A DNA stretch of 64,000 nt from JANPLD01 sp031426355 (GTDB taxonomy: Bacteria > Pseudomonadota > Alphaproteobacteria > Rickettsiales > UBA8987), in NCBI GenBank assembly GCA_031426355.1, contig JANPLD010000068.1, forward strand, positions 62,001 to 126,000, written 5' to 3'. A program made the translations under genes and the position numbers. This document shows, piece after piece, positions 33,265-42,667 of the stretch. The first letter of the stretch is position 1; each line of letters starts with the position of its first letter. The notes under the pieces are model-generated. The model was given only the letters and a program-made list of their open reading frames with translations, was not told the origin of the DNA and did not search any database.

Positions 33265-33354
33265 CTATTTTCTTTTAGCAGCAGTTTTTTTAGCAGCTGG
33301 TTTCTTAGCAGGTGCTTTTTTAGCAGCTGGTTTTTTCTTTGCTTTTGCAGCCAT
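33265..33354 (-). CDS. 29-residue Lys/Ala-rich histone H1-like protein
   Basis: A very small gene with strong support: a GGAGG Shine-Dalgarno sequence 7 bases before the ATG, a complete frame, and a strong terminator about 30 bases after the stop. The product is only Ala, Lys, Pro, Thr, Arg and Met, made of repeats of the type PAAKK. This resembles the C-terminal tails of eukaryotic histone H1 and bacterial Hc1/AlgP-type proteins, so it probably binds DNA or RNA by charge and helps compact the nucleoid. No globular domain is present. A repeat-containing gene can change length easily between strains. Confidence 0.7.
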   Translation of the reverse strand: MAAKAKKKPAAKKAPAKKPAAKKTAAKRK

Positions 33355-33738
33355 AGTTTCCTCCATTTGTTTTTAAAAACAGATTTTAACATCTGTTCCC
33401 GAAAATAATTTTTCGGCGTACTTGGCATAAATACTTTCGTGCCGTTCCTGAATTTAAATATAACAAAAGTTTTTGTTTATAGGAAGTGTGAATATGCAAT
33501 TTCCAATGCAGAATTTATCTTTATTCACGATTTGTGTGTTTTTAAACACAGAAGATATTTTGTTGTTCGAATTTAAAATATTTTTCTGTTTTTTAAACCT
33601 CTTGAAACAATATATTTTCTGCGCGTTACAGAAGGTAGAAGAAAAATATTTATTTTAGAATGAAAAATAAACTTCTTGGTCAGAAAGTTTTTTGGCCGGA
33701 AAAGTTTTTGTTCCGATTTATCAAAACTTTTAGGTAAA
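33355..33738. other. 384-base stretch without a convincing gene
   Basis: This AT-rich gap separates the H1-like gene from the CvpA-family gene. It should hold the promoter of the H1-like gene. A 61-codon plus-strand frame at 33473-33658 is present but has no ribosome binding site and an unlikely Phe/Leu/Lys composition. Several T-rich tracts and repeated words of the type AAAGTTTTTG are seen. I found no RNA gene. Confidence 0.6.
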
Positions 33739-34482
33739 TTATTGCTGATCAGAATTATTTATTGTGTCCTGAACGGTCGAATCAGTAATTCCTTTTCCCT
33801 GTTTTATCATGTCAATTACCTGCTGTTCACTGAAGCCTTCTGCTTTTAATTTCTGCGCGAAAGCTTTTATTTGTTCAGGAGTTATTTTAAAATTTTCCGG
33901 CAGATTACTTACCGTTCCCTGAGCTGCGTCATTAAGAGGAGATGCGATAGCTGCCTGATTTTCTGATGCTTTGGAACCAAGTTTTACGCCAAGATCCTGC
34001 GCAATCTTCAGCGCGTCATCATCAAGAACATCTTTCATAAGATCAGATCCGGATTTGGTAATTTCATAAGTTTGTCCCGCTTTGAGCCAGTCAGGATCTT
34101 CACCATCAAACGCGGAGTTAATACCAAAATGGACACCGGAAACAATCAGCACACCCATAACAAGACCAAGTATTACACCAAGCGCCCTATCAACCAGGTT
34201 ACCAACTATCGCCGTGAAAGCTGCCGAAATTAATTTGCAAATAATTGACAGAACAATGAGGGAAACAACATATATACCGATAACTGAAATTGCATTCACC
34301 GCAACTGATGGCTGGACAATCTCACTAACTGCATCTTTTGCGATCGGGTAAAGCAGCATTGAAACTATAAATGCGCCGTACCATTTAAACATTGAAAGGA
34401 CAGTTCCTATCCCGCCTTTTATAAGGCCGTAAGTGATGAAAATTAATACAATGACGGAAACGATAATGTCAAAATTGGTCAC
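33739..34482 (-). CDS. CvpA family membrane protein
   Basis: A 247-residue protein whose first 125 residues form about four membrane helices with the CvpA signature: NFDIIVSVIVLIFITYGLIKGG, then a helix region ending in LVDRALGVILGLVMGVLIV. The C-terminal 120 residues are soluble, with LKAEGFSEQQVIDMIKQG near the end. CvpA proteins affect envelope homeostasis and, in some bacteria, purine-linked colicin V production. The C-terminal domain is longer than the minimal family. It lies 39 bases downstream of ileS and may be part of its transcript. Confidence 0.85.
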   Translation of the reverse strand: MTNFDIIVSVIVLIFITYGLIKGGIGTVLSMFKWYGAFIVSMLLYPIAKDAVSEIVQPSVAVNAISVIGIYVVSLIVLSIICKLISAAFTAIVGNLVDRALGVILGLVMGVLIVSGVHFGINSAFDGEDPDWLKAGQTYEITKSGSDLMKDVLDDDALKIAQDLGVKLGSKASENQAAIASPLNDAAQGTVSNLPENFKITPEQIKAFAQKLKAEGFSEQQVIDMIKQGKGITDSTVQDTINNSDQQ

Positions 34483-34521
34483 GGCTGGAATAGTTTGGTT
34501 TATGAAAACAATCTAAGATTC

Positions 34522-37500
34522 TTAGCCAACAACAGCAAGTGAAATTTCGATCGTGTCTTTTTCTATCTCATAACTCTGCGAGAATTTTGCAAGTTTGTTA
34601 CCTTCCATATCAAGAGAGTTTGCGAGCGTCTGTTCACAGATATAATTATTATTTGCGGCAACGGCCTGCTTATAATTTTCAGGAAGTTTGAGAGATAAAT
34701 TAATCCTGTCACTTATATTAAGGTCTGCTTCCTTACGGGCCTGCTGTATAAGACGAACAACATCACGCGCTATGCCTTCTTCGATAAGTTCAGGGGTTAA
34801 ATTGAGATCAAGAATCACTAGCGCATCGTTAGTTGAAAGTGCGCTGGCACCTTTTTTATCTTTTGGTTCTAGTAATAATTCACATTCTTCTTTCTCTAAT
34901 ATCTCGTCAGCAATTTTAACCCTGCCATCAGGAAGTTTTTCCCATTGGTTTGCTTTTGATGCAGGGATTATCTGTTTCACTTTATCAGGTAATCTTTTTC
35001 CAAGAACAGGAAAATTTATTTTTAGTTTATGTTCCGCATATTTATTAATATCGTAATCTAATGAAAAGCCTTTAACGTTTATCTCATCCGCAATTATTGC
35101 AGCAGCTAAAGCATTTACTTCAAGTTCTTTTGGTATTATTTTACTGACAATTGTTAGATGTCCTAGAGGCTGTCTGACTCTTATATTTTCCTTATTCCTA
35201 ATGCTAAGAGCTGTATTACAAACATCTCGGATGAAATCCATTGAAGATATTAATTCGCTTTCATCTTTCACTTTTGAAACATCAGGGAATTTTTCCAGAT
35301 GCACAGACTCTTTTCCAGTCAAACCTTTGAATATTTCTTCGGAAGTAAATGGCATTAATGGAGACGCCGCCTGACATAAAGTTACCAAACAAGTATATAG
35401 GGTACTATAGGCTGATATCTTTTCTTTGCTTTCATTTGATTCCCAGAATCTTTCGCGGCTTCTTCTGATGTACCAGTTATTTAAAACTTCGAAGAAGTCT
35501 TCGACTGCTTTACATGCGGTTTGGGTATTATAAGAATCAAGTGAAGATTTAATTTGCTCAACAGCATTTTTGAGTTTCGCGAGAATATATTTGTCTAATA
35601 AATTCTCGGAAGAGAAATTTATTTCTGCTTTGATGCCATCGCTGTTGGCATAGAGGCAAAAGAAGTGGTAAGCGTTCCAGATTGGTTTTAATACTAAACG
35701 AACGATCTCTTTTATATCATCACCTGATTTGGATATTGTAAGTTCTCCACCATTCATCACTGGAGACGATATCATCATCCAGCGCATTGCGTCTGCGCCA
35801 AGCGTATTGAATACTTCTACAGGGTCAGGATAATTTTTAAGGCGTTTGGAAAGTTTTTGTTTTTCCATTGCGCCGGTATTAGGATTTTTCATTGGCTCGC
35901 CAAGTATCACGCCGTGGCAGATGCAATTCTTGAATGGTATCTCATCAAAAAGCGCAGTTGAAAGAACCATCAATGTATAGAACCAGCCGCGGGTCTGCGC
36001 GGAATATTCTACGATGAAATCGGCGGGGAAGCGTGATTTGAATTTATCCTGATTCTCGAACGGATAGTGGAATTGCGCGAAAGGCATGCTGCCAGATTCA
36101 AACCAGCAATCCAGAACTTCAGGAACTCTCTTTATCGTAAATTTTGGATTCTCCGGATCAGGTTTTGTGAGTTCATCTATGTAAGGGCGATGAAGATCAT
36201 TTACTTTTGTACCGAAGAATTCTTCTATTTCTTTTATTGAACCGAAAACATAAAGTTTCTTGCTTTGCGGATCATTACTGCGCCAGATAGGAATTGGCGC
36301 GCCCCAAAATCGGTTGCGGGATATTGCCCAGTCATGGGCGTTCTCCAGCCATTTGCCGAACTGGCCGTCTCGGATGTGGTCAGGTATCCAGTTTATTTTC
36401 TGGTTGAGTTCTACCATCCTGTCTTTGAACGCGGTAACTTTCACATACCAGCTTGGTATGGCGCGATAGATAAGCGGAGTATCCGTTCTCCAGCAATGCG
36501 GATAATTATGTTTGTAGTCTTCTTCCTTGATCACCTGATTACTATTCTTCAGGTATTTCACGATGCGGAGATTTGCTAACCCATATTTTTTTAACTGGTC
36601 TTCCTTATAAGGTTCGTCCTCTGACTTATTAGTTTCAGCGATCACATTTAAATGGTAAAGTTTGAGCTCAGGGATATCAAAAATATCTGCTGTGAATTTT
36701 CCAGCTTCATCAACCGGACATATTATGCCGCCGCTATCAGGTAAGCATATTCCATTCTCCTGACAAACGCGCTGATCGTCTTCACCGAAACCCGGGGCTA
36801 GATGTACTATACCTGTACCATCAGCGTCAGAAACAAAATCACCTTCTAGTATAGTAAATGCTTTTGCACCTCTCTGTTTTGTATATTTCTCACCTGCGAA
36901 ATATGGGAGGAGTGGTTTGTATTTTAAGCCTACCAATTTTTCAGCGCCCATAGTGGAGAGAACTTCTATATCAGCTTCATCAAAATATTTGGCAACTGCA
37001 TTGCCGCTTAATATGTAAACATTATCGCCTTTTCTTATGGCTTTATATTTAACATCTTTACCAACTGCTAAAGCTAAGTTTGAAGGAAGTGTCCACGGAG
37101 TTGTCGTCCATGCGAGAACGAATACTTTATTAACTGAGATATCTAGCCCAACTATTGATTCCTCTTCCAGCTCAAACGCAACTGTTATCGCTTTGCTTAT
37201 TTTCTCACGGTAAGCGTTATCTAAACGCGTTTCAAAATTCGAGAGTGGGGTTTCAGCGGCCCATGAATATGGCATAACTTTATGGCCTTCATACACCAAT
37301 CCCTTTTTATATAATTCGGAGAAGGCCCAGATGACGGATTCGATGTAATTCTTATCCATCGTCTTATAACCGTTATCGAAATCTACCCAGCGGCCAACGC
37401 GGTTAACATATTCCTTCCACTCGCTCGTATATTTCATCACTGATGTGCGGCAGGTATTATTGAATTTCTCTATACCATATTCCTGAATGGCGATCTGGCC

Positions 37501-37830
37501 TTGTATGCCGAGCTCCTTTTCAGCTTCCATCTCTGCTGGTAAACCATGGCAATCCCAACCGAAAACGCGTTCGGTATGTTCGCCTGTCATAGTATGATAC
37601 CGCGCATAAAGGTCTTTCACACATGATGTGAGCAAATGCCCGTAGTGCGGCAGGCCATTGGCAAATGGCGGGCCATCAAAGAAGGAAAATTCTTTCCCGT
37701 TATTTTTTTTGTCCGGAAGATTCTCAACGGATTTCTGGAAAATATTATTCTCCAGCCAGAATTTCTGGATCTTTTTCTCTATTTCAGGAAAATTCGGGGA
37801 TGATGTTGTTTCGGGATAATGTTTAGACAT
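34522..37830 (-). CDS. ileS: Isoleucyl-tRNA synthetase, long eukaryote-like form
   Basis: An 1102-residue class I synthetase. The HIGH-type motif is HYGH (residues 62-65) in GLPHYGHLL, preceded by FFDGPPFANG, and WDCHGLPAEMEAEKELGI follows. The KMSKS-type loop is KLSKR in KQKLSKRLKNYPDP. Length, the KLSKR loop and this HYGH context are those of the eukaryotic/archaeal-like IleRS (type often linked to mupirocin tolerance) found in Rickettsiales and some other bacteria, not the shorter typical bacterial enzyme. The C-terminal domain is long. It precedes cvpA. Confidence 0.96.
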   Translation of the reverse strand: MSKHYPETTSSPNFPEIEKKIQKFWLENNIFQKSVENLPDKKNNGKEFSFFDGPPFANGLPHYGHLLTSCVKDLYARYHTMTGEHTERVFGWDCHGLPAEMEAEKELGIQGQIAIQEYGIEKFNNTCRTSVMKYTSEWKEYVNRVGRWVDFDNGYKTMDKNYIESVIWAFSELYKKGLVYEGHKVMPYSWAAETPLSNFETRLDNAYREKISKAITVAFELEEESIVGLDISVNKVFVLAWTTTPWTLPSNLALAVGKDVKYKAIRKGDNVYILSGNAVAKYFDEADIEVLSTMGAEKLVGLKYKPLLPYFAGEKYTKQRGAKAFTILEGDFVSDADGTGIVHLAPGFGEDDQRVCQENGICLPDSGGIICPVDEAGKFTADIFDIPELKLYHLNVIAETNKSEDEPYKEDQLKKYGLANLRIVKYLKNSNQVIKEEDYKHNYPHCWRTDTPLIYRAIPSWYVKVTAFKDRMVELNQKINWIPDHIRDGQFGKWLENAHDWAISRNRFWGAPIPIWRSNDPQSKKLYVFGSIKEIEEFFGTKVNDLHRPYIDELTKPDPENPKFTIKRVPEVLDCWFESGSMPFAQFHYPFENQDKFKSRFPADFIVEYSAQTRGWFYTLMVLSTALFDEIPFKNCICHGVILGEPMKNPNTGAMEKQKLSKRLKNYPDPVEVFNTLGADAMRWMMISSPVMNGGELTISKSGDDIKEIVRLVLKPIWNAYHFFCLYANSDGIKAEINFSSENLLDKYILAKLKNAVEQIKSSLDSYNTQTACKAVEDFFEVLNNWYIRRSRERFWESNESKEKISAYSTLYTCLVTLCQAASPLMPFTSEEIFKGLTGKESVHLEKFPDVSKVKDESELISSMDFIRDVCNTALSIRNKENIRVRQPLGHLTIVSKIIPKELEVNALAAAIIADEINVKGFSLDYDINKYAEHKLKINFPVLGKRLPDKVKQIIPASKANQWEKLPDGRVKIADEILEKEECELLLEPKDKKGASALSTNDALVILDLNLTPELIEEGIARDVVRLIQQARKEADLNISDRINLSLKLPENYKQAVAANNNYICEQTLANSLDMEGNKLAKFSQSYEIEKDTIEISLAVVG

Positions 37831-37904
37831 TTAATTTATTGTAAATTTGTGAGATTTCTGGCTTTATTTAAACCATATACATTAAATAGACAACAAAATT
37901 TGAT

Positions 37905-38189
37905 ATGGCAACTTCACCACTTGATGATCTTAAATACCTGGAAAATCTTTCAGGATTTGTAAGAAAAAATAGGTATCCAATTATACTTATAACTCTTGCT
38001 GCTACTACCTGCCTTTCACCTTGCTCAAGTAAAAAGCAAGAACCTCAACAAAATTATCCACAGATGCATGAGGAGTTATTTGAAGAATTACGGCAAATCT
38101 CTAGTAACCCCCCAGAAATTCCTGTAACCACTTTATCCCACCTCTTATCTGAAAGTGCAAAGCGGCTCGGAAGAGCTTTGTTTAAATAA
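37905..38189 (+). CDS. Small single-membrane-segment protein of unknown function
   Basis: A 94-residue protein with a polar N-terminus of about 26 residues, one hydrophobic segment (YPIILITLAATTCLSPC, about 29-45) and a polar C-terminal part that is partly helical and amphipathic. The cysteines just after the hydrophobic part resemble a lipobox, but the N-region is unusually long for a lipoprotein signal. No family is recognised. It is divergent from ileS and convergent with the DUF2336 gene. Confidence 0.55.
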   Translation: MATSPLDDLKYLENLSGFVRKNRYPIILITLAATTCLSPCSSKKQEPQQNYPQMHEELFEELRQISSNPPEIPVTTLSHLLSESAKRLGRALFK

Positions 38190-38207
38190 GCAAAGAACGT
38201 AGCTTTG

Positions 38208-39443
38208 TTACCACTCGCCTTGCGCCCTATCGACGTGCTTCTTGACGATTGAGATGAAGCTGGAGAGATTCTTGATCTTCTTGCCTTGTGATAATGTGAT
38301 TATCTTTTTGATATATTCGTGAAGGTCTTGATGGGAGCGCGGGGTGCCGAATTTCTCTGCTTCGGTATCCATTTGGTTTATTACCCATATTGAAAAGCGC
38401 ACTGCGTCAAATAAAGCTTCCGGCAGACCGGCGCGGTCGTAGAGGGCTTTGAGGCCGTGATCCAGATCAATAACGAGCTTGCGGATGTTTGAGAATTTTA
38501 CACCAGTGATACGAGACATGCATATCTCGAACATGGTCTTATTACCAAGGGCAATGGCTGAAACGGGCACGAACTGGCCGATCGGTTCAAAATCATTTAA
38601 TACAAAAGTAAGTTTACCATGAAGCGGGTCAAGTGCTTGCTCCAGTTGGTTATTGGATTCCAGCATGTTGATCAACTCAAGAAGGTCATCTCCGAATATT
38701 TTCATGTTACCGAAGCGGAAGGCAGCTATCTCGCCTGATTCCTTGAAGAGTGAATTTATCTTGTCAAAGTTACAGCTATATTTTTTCTCGAGCTTGCCAC
38801 GGATAGCCTGCGAAACTTTTTTAGTGATGTTGACCACGATATCAGGCGGGATGGAACCCCTGGTTATCATCGATTCAATTATTTCTTCCTTGCTGGCGTG
38901 GTTATCAACTATCTTATTGTAGTCGCCTTCACTTATCTGGGCAGAAGCATTATCAAGGAGGTTTTCAACAACAACAGGTTTGTTGGTCTCAACCAGAGCG
39001 CCTGCGACCTTCTGGGATAGGCCTTCCCTGTGGGCAATGGCTATCTGAGGGGCTTCGCTTTTGGAATTCTTGATTATGTCTACGAGGTCATCATCAGTCA
39101 GCAGTTCTGAGAATTCAAGTATAGGGCGGGATACATCATCTATATCCTTGGCAAGGGAAAGCAGGATATCCCTTGGAACCGCATCTGAGTTCATCAGATT
39201 TTCTGACAAGGATTTCCTTACCCCGATTTCAGAATATTTAAGAAGGAGGCGGAATATCTCTTCAGCTAATCCTTTCTCCTTAGAACCAAAACTTCTTGTG
39301 GCATATTGACCAGATATTTTGTCAATAACCTTAACTTTGGCCTCAACATCCTTACTTTGGGTTAGCATTTGCACGTCTTCGTGGGTGAGTCTCTCTTCGC
39401 TCATTCGCTTTTCGCCGACCTTCTTTTTTAATATATCTAACAT
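38208..39443 (-). CDS. DUF2336 domain protein
   Basis: A 411-residue soluble, all-helical protein with the organisation of DUF2336 proteins of alphaproteobacteria: HEAT-like helical repeats (for example SENLMNSDAVPRDILLSLAKD, DDLVDIIKNSKSEAPQIAIA and ILEFSELLTDDDL) through the first 190 residues, then a helical C-terminal region. In Caulobacter-type bacteria such proteins are linked to stress and envelope responses; function here is not known. It is monocistronic, convergent with the small membrane ORFan. Confidence 0.8.
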   Translation of the reverse strand: MLDILKKKVGEKRMSEERLTHEDVQMLTQSKDVEAKVKVIDKISGQYATRSFGSKEKGLAEEIFRLLLKYSEIGVRKSLSENLMNSDAVPRDILLSLAKDIDDVSRPILEFSELLTDDDLVDIIKNSKSEAPQIAIAHREGLSQKVAGALVETNKPVVVENLLDNASAQISEGDYNKIVDNHASKEEIIESMITRGSIPPDIVVNITKKVSQAIRGKLEKKYSCNFDKINSLFKESGEIAAFRFGNMKIFGDDLLELINMLESNNQLEQALDPLHGKLTFVLNDFEPIGQFVPVSAIALGNKTMFEICMSRITGVKFSNIRKLVIDLDHGLKALYDRAGLPEALFDAVRFSIWVINQMDTEAEKFGTPRSHQDLHEYIKKIITLSQGKKIKNLSSFISIVKKHVDRAQGEW

Positions 39444-39698
39444 AGCTCTCTAATATAAGGAAAAATACAAATTTTTGTATAACTGGCCTGTTACTACTAT
39501 AATAATTATAGTTTGCAACATATTAGGCCCACCTGTCAAACCTTGCGAATTTACTAGGTTCTAAGCTGGATATAGGTATAAAAGCCCCTATATCTATGGG
39601 GATGATAATATATTGTCAAAAATTTTGGTTGCAATCAAGGAATTCACCTTTATTATGCGCGCCTCAAATTAATAGATAAAAGATAACATTTTTACCAT

Positions 39699-40022
39699 AT
39701 GGCACTATACGAAACAACATTGATCTTACGCCCTGACCTAGCTCAGGCAGACGTTGAGAAAACCATGGCAGCTTTTGAAGAAATCATATCTTCTGACGGC
39801 GGCAAGATCGTTAAAAAAGAATTCTGGGGCCTGAGAGATCTGGCTTACAAGATCAAAAAAAGCAAAAAAGGTCACTATGTACACCTTGGTATTGATGCTA
39901 AACCTGCAACAGTTACTGAACTCCGCAGGAAAATTGGTATCAGCGAAGAAGTTATAAGGGATCTTACTATAAATGTTGAGAGGATATCTAAAGATGCCGC
40001 TCACCTTGACAGCGAAGATTAA
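39699..40022 (+). CDS. rpsF: 30S ribosomal protein S6
   Basis: A 107-residue protein beginning MALYETTLILRPDLAQADVE with the S6 fold; GGKIVKKEFWGLRDLAYKIK and HYVHLGIDAKPATVTELRRK are typical. It is the first gene of the rpsF-rpsR-rplI operon. S6 pairs with S18 on the small-subunit platform, and in many bacteria the S6:S18 complex controls its own mRNA leader. The 255-base upstream gap could hold such a leader, but I did not identify its motif. Confidence 0.97.
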   Translation: MALYETTLILRPDLAQADVEKTMAAFEEIISSDGGKIVKKEFWGLRDLAYKIKKSKKGHYVHLGIDAKPATVTELRRKIGISEEVIRDLTINVERISKDAAHLDSED

Positions 40023-40052
40023 TCTTAACAAATAACAACACCGGTAATAATT

Positions 40053-40364
40053 ATGGCACCTCCTCCTAGAAAAAATAATAGAAACGGTAGAAATAAAGAT
40101 GCGGCGAATAACCCGAACTTTATGATCAACCCTGCGATGTTACCACAGGTTTTCTCGAAAAGATCTAGAGCTTGTCCACTTTCTGGCGAGAACAGCCCTA
40201 TCGTTGATTACAAAAACATAGCTCTGCTCACAAAATTCGTTTCTGAAAGAGGCAAGATCCTTCCTAGAAGGATATCTTCTGTAAGTTCTAAAAAACAAAG
40301 GGCCCTTGCAAATGCTATTAAAAGAGCGCGTACACTTGCTCTTCTCCCTTATGTAAGCAATTAA
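40053..40364 (+). CDS. rpsR: 30S ribosomal protein S18
   Basis: A 103-residue protein with the S18 core: CPLSGENSPIVDYKNIALL, FVSERGKILPRRISSVS and KKQRALANAIKRARTLALLP, the basic helix that binds 16S rRNA. The N-terminus is longer than in E. coli (a basic, Asn/Pro-rich extension of about 30 residues), as in several alphaproteobacteria. It sits 30 bases after rpsF and 17 bases before rplI, in one operon. Confidence 0.96.
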   Translation: MAPPPRKNNRNGRNKDAANNPNFMINPAMLPQVFSKRSRACPLSGENSPIVDYKNIALLTKFVSERGKILPRRISSVSSKKQRALANAIKRARTLALLPYVSN

Positions 40365-40381
40365 TAATAATAGTAAGTACA

Positions 40382-40942
40382 ATGAAAGTAATTTTATTAG
40401 AAAAACTCAAAAACCTCGGTGAAGTAGGCGAAGTTGTTGAAGTTAAATCAGGTTATGCGAGAAATTTCCTTGTTCCTAACAGGAAAGCTTCCATAGCTAC
40501 AAAAGAAAATAAGGTTCAATTCGAATCTAAGAAAGCTGAACTTATAGCCCTTTCTAAAAAGAGAGAAGATGAAGCAAATAAAGTTGTTGAGAAAATCAGG
40601 AACCAGATCGCTTCTATCGTTAAGCAAGCAGGTGATGATGGCCGTTTATATGGCGCAGTAAGCTCTGCTGATATTGCTACTGAGATCAATAAAGTTACGG
40701 GCGCGCAAGTTGACAGAAAAACTATAGTTATCTCTACTGCGATCAAATTCGTTGGTTTATATCAGGTGTATGTTGATCTTGGTGAAGGTGTTAACACTCA
40801 GATCTTTGTGAACGTAGCAAGAAGCGAAAGCGAAGCTGAAGAGCAAAAAAATAAATTCACTGCAGGAAAGATCAAACTTGGCGCTGCTGAAGCTGAGTCT
40901 CCTCAACAAAAACAAAGAAAAGAAGAAGCAGAAGCTGCTTAA
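40382..40942 (+). CDS. rplI: 50S ribosomal protein L9
   Basis: A 186-residue protein. The N-terminal rRNA-binding domain is intact (KVILLEKLKNLGEVGEVVEV, then KSGYARNFLVPNRKAS), followed by a long connecting helix (about 45-75) and the C-terminal domain containing DDGRLYGAVSSADIATEIN. The C-terminal tail is Lys/Glu/Gln/Ala-rich and longer than in E. coli. It is the last gene of the operon, and a strong terminator follows within 30 bases. Confidence 0.96.
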   Translation: MKVILLEKLKNLGEVGEVVEVKSGYARNFLVPNRKASIATKENKVQFESKKAELIALSKKREDEANKVVEKIRNQIASIVKQAGDDGRLYGAVSSADIATEINKVTGAQVDRKTIVISTAIKFVGLYQVYVDLGEGVNTQIFVNVARSESEAEEQKNKFTAGKIKLGAAEAESPQQKQRKEEAEAA

Positions 40943-40967
40943 GTTCTTTGTCTTTTATACAAATTTA

Positions 40968-41004
40968 AACCCCACCCAATTATTATGATCTGGTGGGGTT
41001 TTTT
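40968..41004 (+). terminator. Rho-independent terminator after rplI
   Basis: AACCCCACC (40968-40976) and GGTGGGGTT (40992-41000) form a perfect 9-bp stem with a 15-base loop, followed by a run of T residues. It ends the rpsF-rpsR-rplI transcript; dnaB starts about 65 bases downstream. Confidence 0.9.
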
Positions 41005-41070
41005 ATTGGATAAATATCTATGGTAAAAATCCTCATGAATTGTTAATATCTATATTCAAATTCTTTTCAC

Positions 41071-42600
41071 ATGGAAACTAAAAAAAAATTAGCCGCAGTA
41101 GAAAACAAAGCGGAAACTGCAAACGAGCAGGTAAAGGAACTCCCTCACAATTTTGATGCGGAGCAGTCTTTGCTTGGCGCTCTCCTCAATAATAATGAAT
41201 ATCTTAACAGGGTTGGGGATTTTTTAATGCCGGAGCATTTCTATGAGCCGCTTCACCAGAAAATATACCAGTCGATAAATACTTTTTACGACAAAGGTAT
41301 AATCGCGAATGCAATAACTCTCAAGAACCAGTTCCAGAATAATGAGGCAATGGAAATCCTTGGCGGACAGAATTACCTTCTCCAGCTTAGCTCTAAAGGT
41401 ATGACCATTATAAGCATCCGGGAATTTGCGACGCTGATCTACAATCTTTATATCAGCCGCCAGCTGATTGATGTTGCCAATGAAATGCTGGAGCAATCAT
41501 ATAATACTTCCGGCACAGAAACTGCAACTGCGCAGATAGAACAACCTGAAAGTAAATTATTTAATCTTGCTTCCACAGGATTCAGTGAGAAAGGTTTTAT
41601 ACACGCTAAACATGCACTTGTGAATGTTGTGAAAATGGCAGACCTTGCTTCACATCATCAGGATAATTTTAATGGCGTTACTACGGGATTCAAATTCCTC
41701 AATAACCTCATTGGGGGATTCAGTAATTCCGATCTTATAATTCTTGCTGCCCGTCCTTCCATGGGTAAAACTGCACTCGCTCTTAATTTTGCCATGAACG
41801 CGGTTAAGCATGTGAAGAATAAATATGATGAGGATCTTGAGAAATATAAGAATGACCCGAAGGATAAAGAAGCTCCGGTAATGGGTTCAGTTGCGGTTAT
41901 TTCCTTAGAGATGTCATCTGAGCAATTATCGACGCGTCTTATTTCCATGAAAACGGGTATAAACGCTGCAAATATCAGGCTTGGAAGGCTTAACAAACAT
42001 GGTCCTAATGATGAGCTGGCAAAACTGGTTGATGCCTCTGTGGAACTCCAGCAATTGCCGCTGTTCCTTGATGATACGCCTGCCCTAACCATTTCCGCGA
42101 TAAGAACAAGAGCAAGAAGATTAAAGCGCAAGCATAATATGCAGTTCCTGATCGTCGATTATTTACAGCTTATTTACGGCGTAAGTAAAAAGTCAGAGGC
42201 AAGCAGGGTACAAGAGATATCGGAGATATCAATGGGACTTAAAACGATTGCGAAAGAGCTTAATATTCCTGTTATGGCACTCTCTCAACTTTCAAGAAAA
42301 GTGGAAGACCGCCCTGATAAAAAACCACAGCTTGCTGACTTAAGGGAATCAGGCTCAATAGAGCAGGATGCTGACGTTGTGATGTTCATTTACCGTGAAG
42401 CCTATTATGAGGAACGTAAAAAACCTTCTGAAGAAAGCAGCGGAGATTTTACCGCATGGCGTGAGAAGATGGAGAAGATCGATAACGTATCAGAGATAAT
42501 AATCGCCAAGAACCGTAACGGCCCCATCGGTAACGTAACACTTCACTTCAATAAGAACACCACCGAATTCACTGACCCTGCACCTGAGTATGAGAGCTAG
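41071..42600 (+). CDS. dnaB: Replicative DNA helicase DnaB
   Basis: A 509-residue helicase. The N-terminal domain starts LPHNFDAEQSLLGALLNN, the usual DnaB opening. The RecA-like domain has Walker A AARPSMGKTALALNFAMN, VISLEMSSEQLSTRLI, Walker B LIVDYLQLI and the arginine-finger region DLRESGSIEQDADVVMFIYR. A charged insertion (DEDLEKYKNDPKDKEAPV) after Walker A is unusual for the family. It unwinds DNA at the replication fork, driven by ATP. No intein is present. It follows the rplI terminator. Confidence 0.97.
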   Translation: METKKKLAAVENKAETANEQVKELPHNFDAEQSLLGALLNNNEYLNRVGDFLMPEHFYEPLHQKIYQSINTFYDKGIIANAITLKNQFQNNEAMEILGGQNYLLQLSSKGMTIISIREFATLIYNLYISRQLIDVANEMLEQSYNTSGTETATAQIEQPESKLFNLASTGFSEKGFIHAKHALVNVVKMADLASHHQDNFNGVTTGFKFLNNLIGGFSNSDLIILAARPSMGKTALALNFAMNAVKHVKNKYDEDLEKYKNDPKDKEAPVMGSVAVISLEMSSEQLSTRLISMKTGINAANIRLGRLNKHGPNDELAKLVDASVELQQLPLFLDDTPALTISAIRTRARRLKRKHNMQFLIVDYLQLIYGVSKKSEASRVQEISEISMGLKTIAKELNIPVMALSQLSRKVEDRPDKKPQLADLRESGSIEQDADVVMFIYREAYYEERKKPSEESSGDFTAWREKMEKIDNVSEIIIAKNRNGPIGNVTLHFNKNTTEFTDPAPEYES

Positions 42601-42604
42601 TTAA

Positions 42605-42665
42605 TAGTTTGAAGATTGAAGTTTGAAGAATTTTCTTCCAACTTCCAACTTTAAACTTCCAACTA
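42605..42665. repeat. Intergenic imperfect inverted repeat after dnaB
   Basis: The gap between dnaB and the epimerase gene is almost filled by an imperfect inverted repeat: the left arm is built of TTTGAAG and ATTGAAG words (42605-42630) and the right arm of their complements, CTTCCAAC and CTTTAAAC words (42633-42665). It could form a large hairpin in RNA. A similar element built of short words lies at 32094-32143. Confidence 0.5.
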
Positions 42666-42667
42666 TA

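Noticed and set aside
33473..33658. 61-codon plus-strand frame in the gap before the CvpA gene
   Set aside because: No ribosome binding site, unlikely composition, no similarity recognised; likely chance in AT-rich DNA.
42623..42667. Upstream start for the sugar epimerase at 42623
   Set aside because: The added leader is encoded by an intergenic inverted repeat and precedes the canonical KYIITGAAGFIG start.
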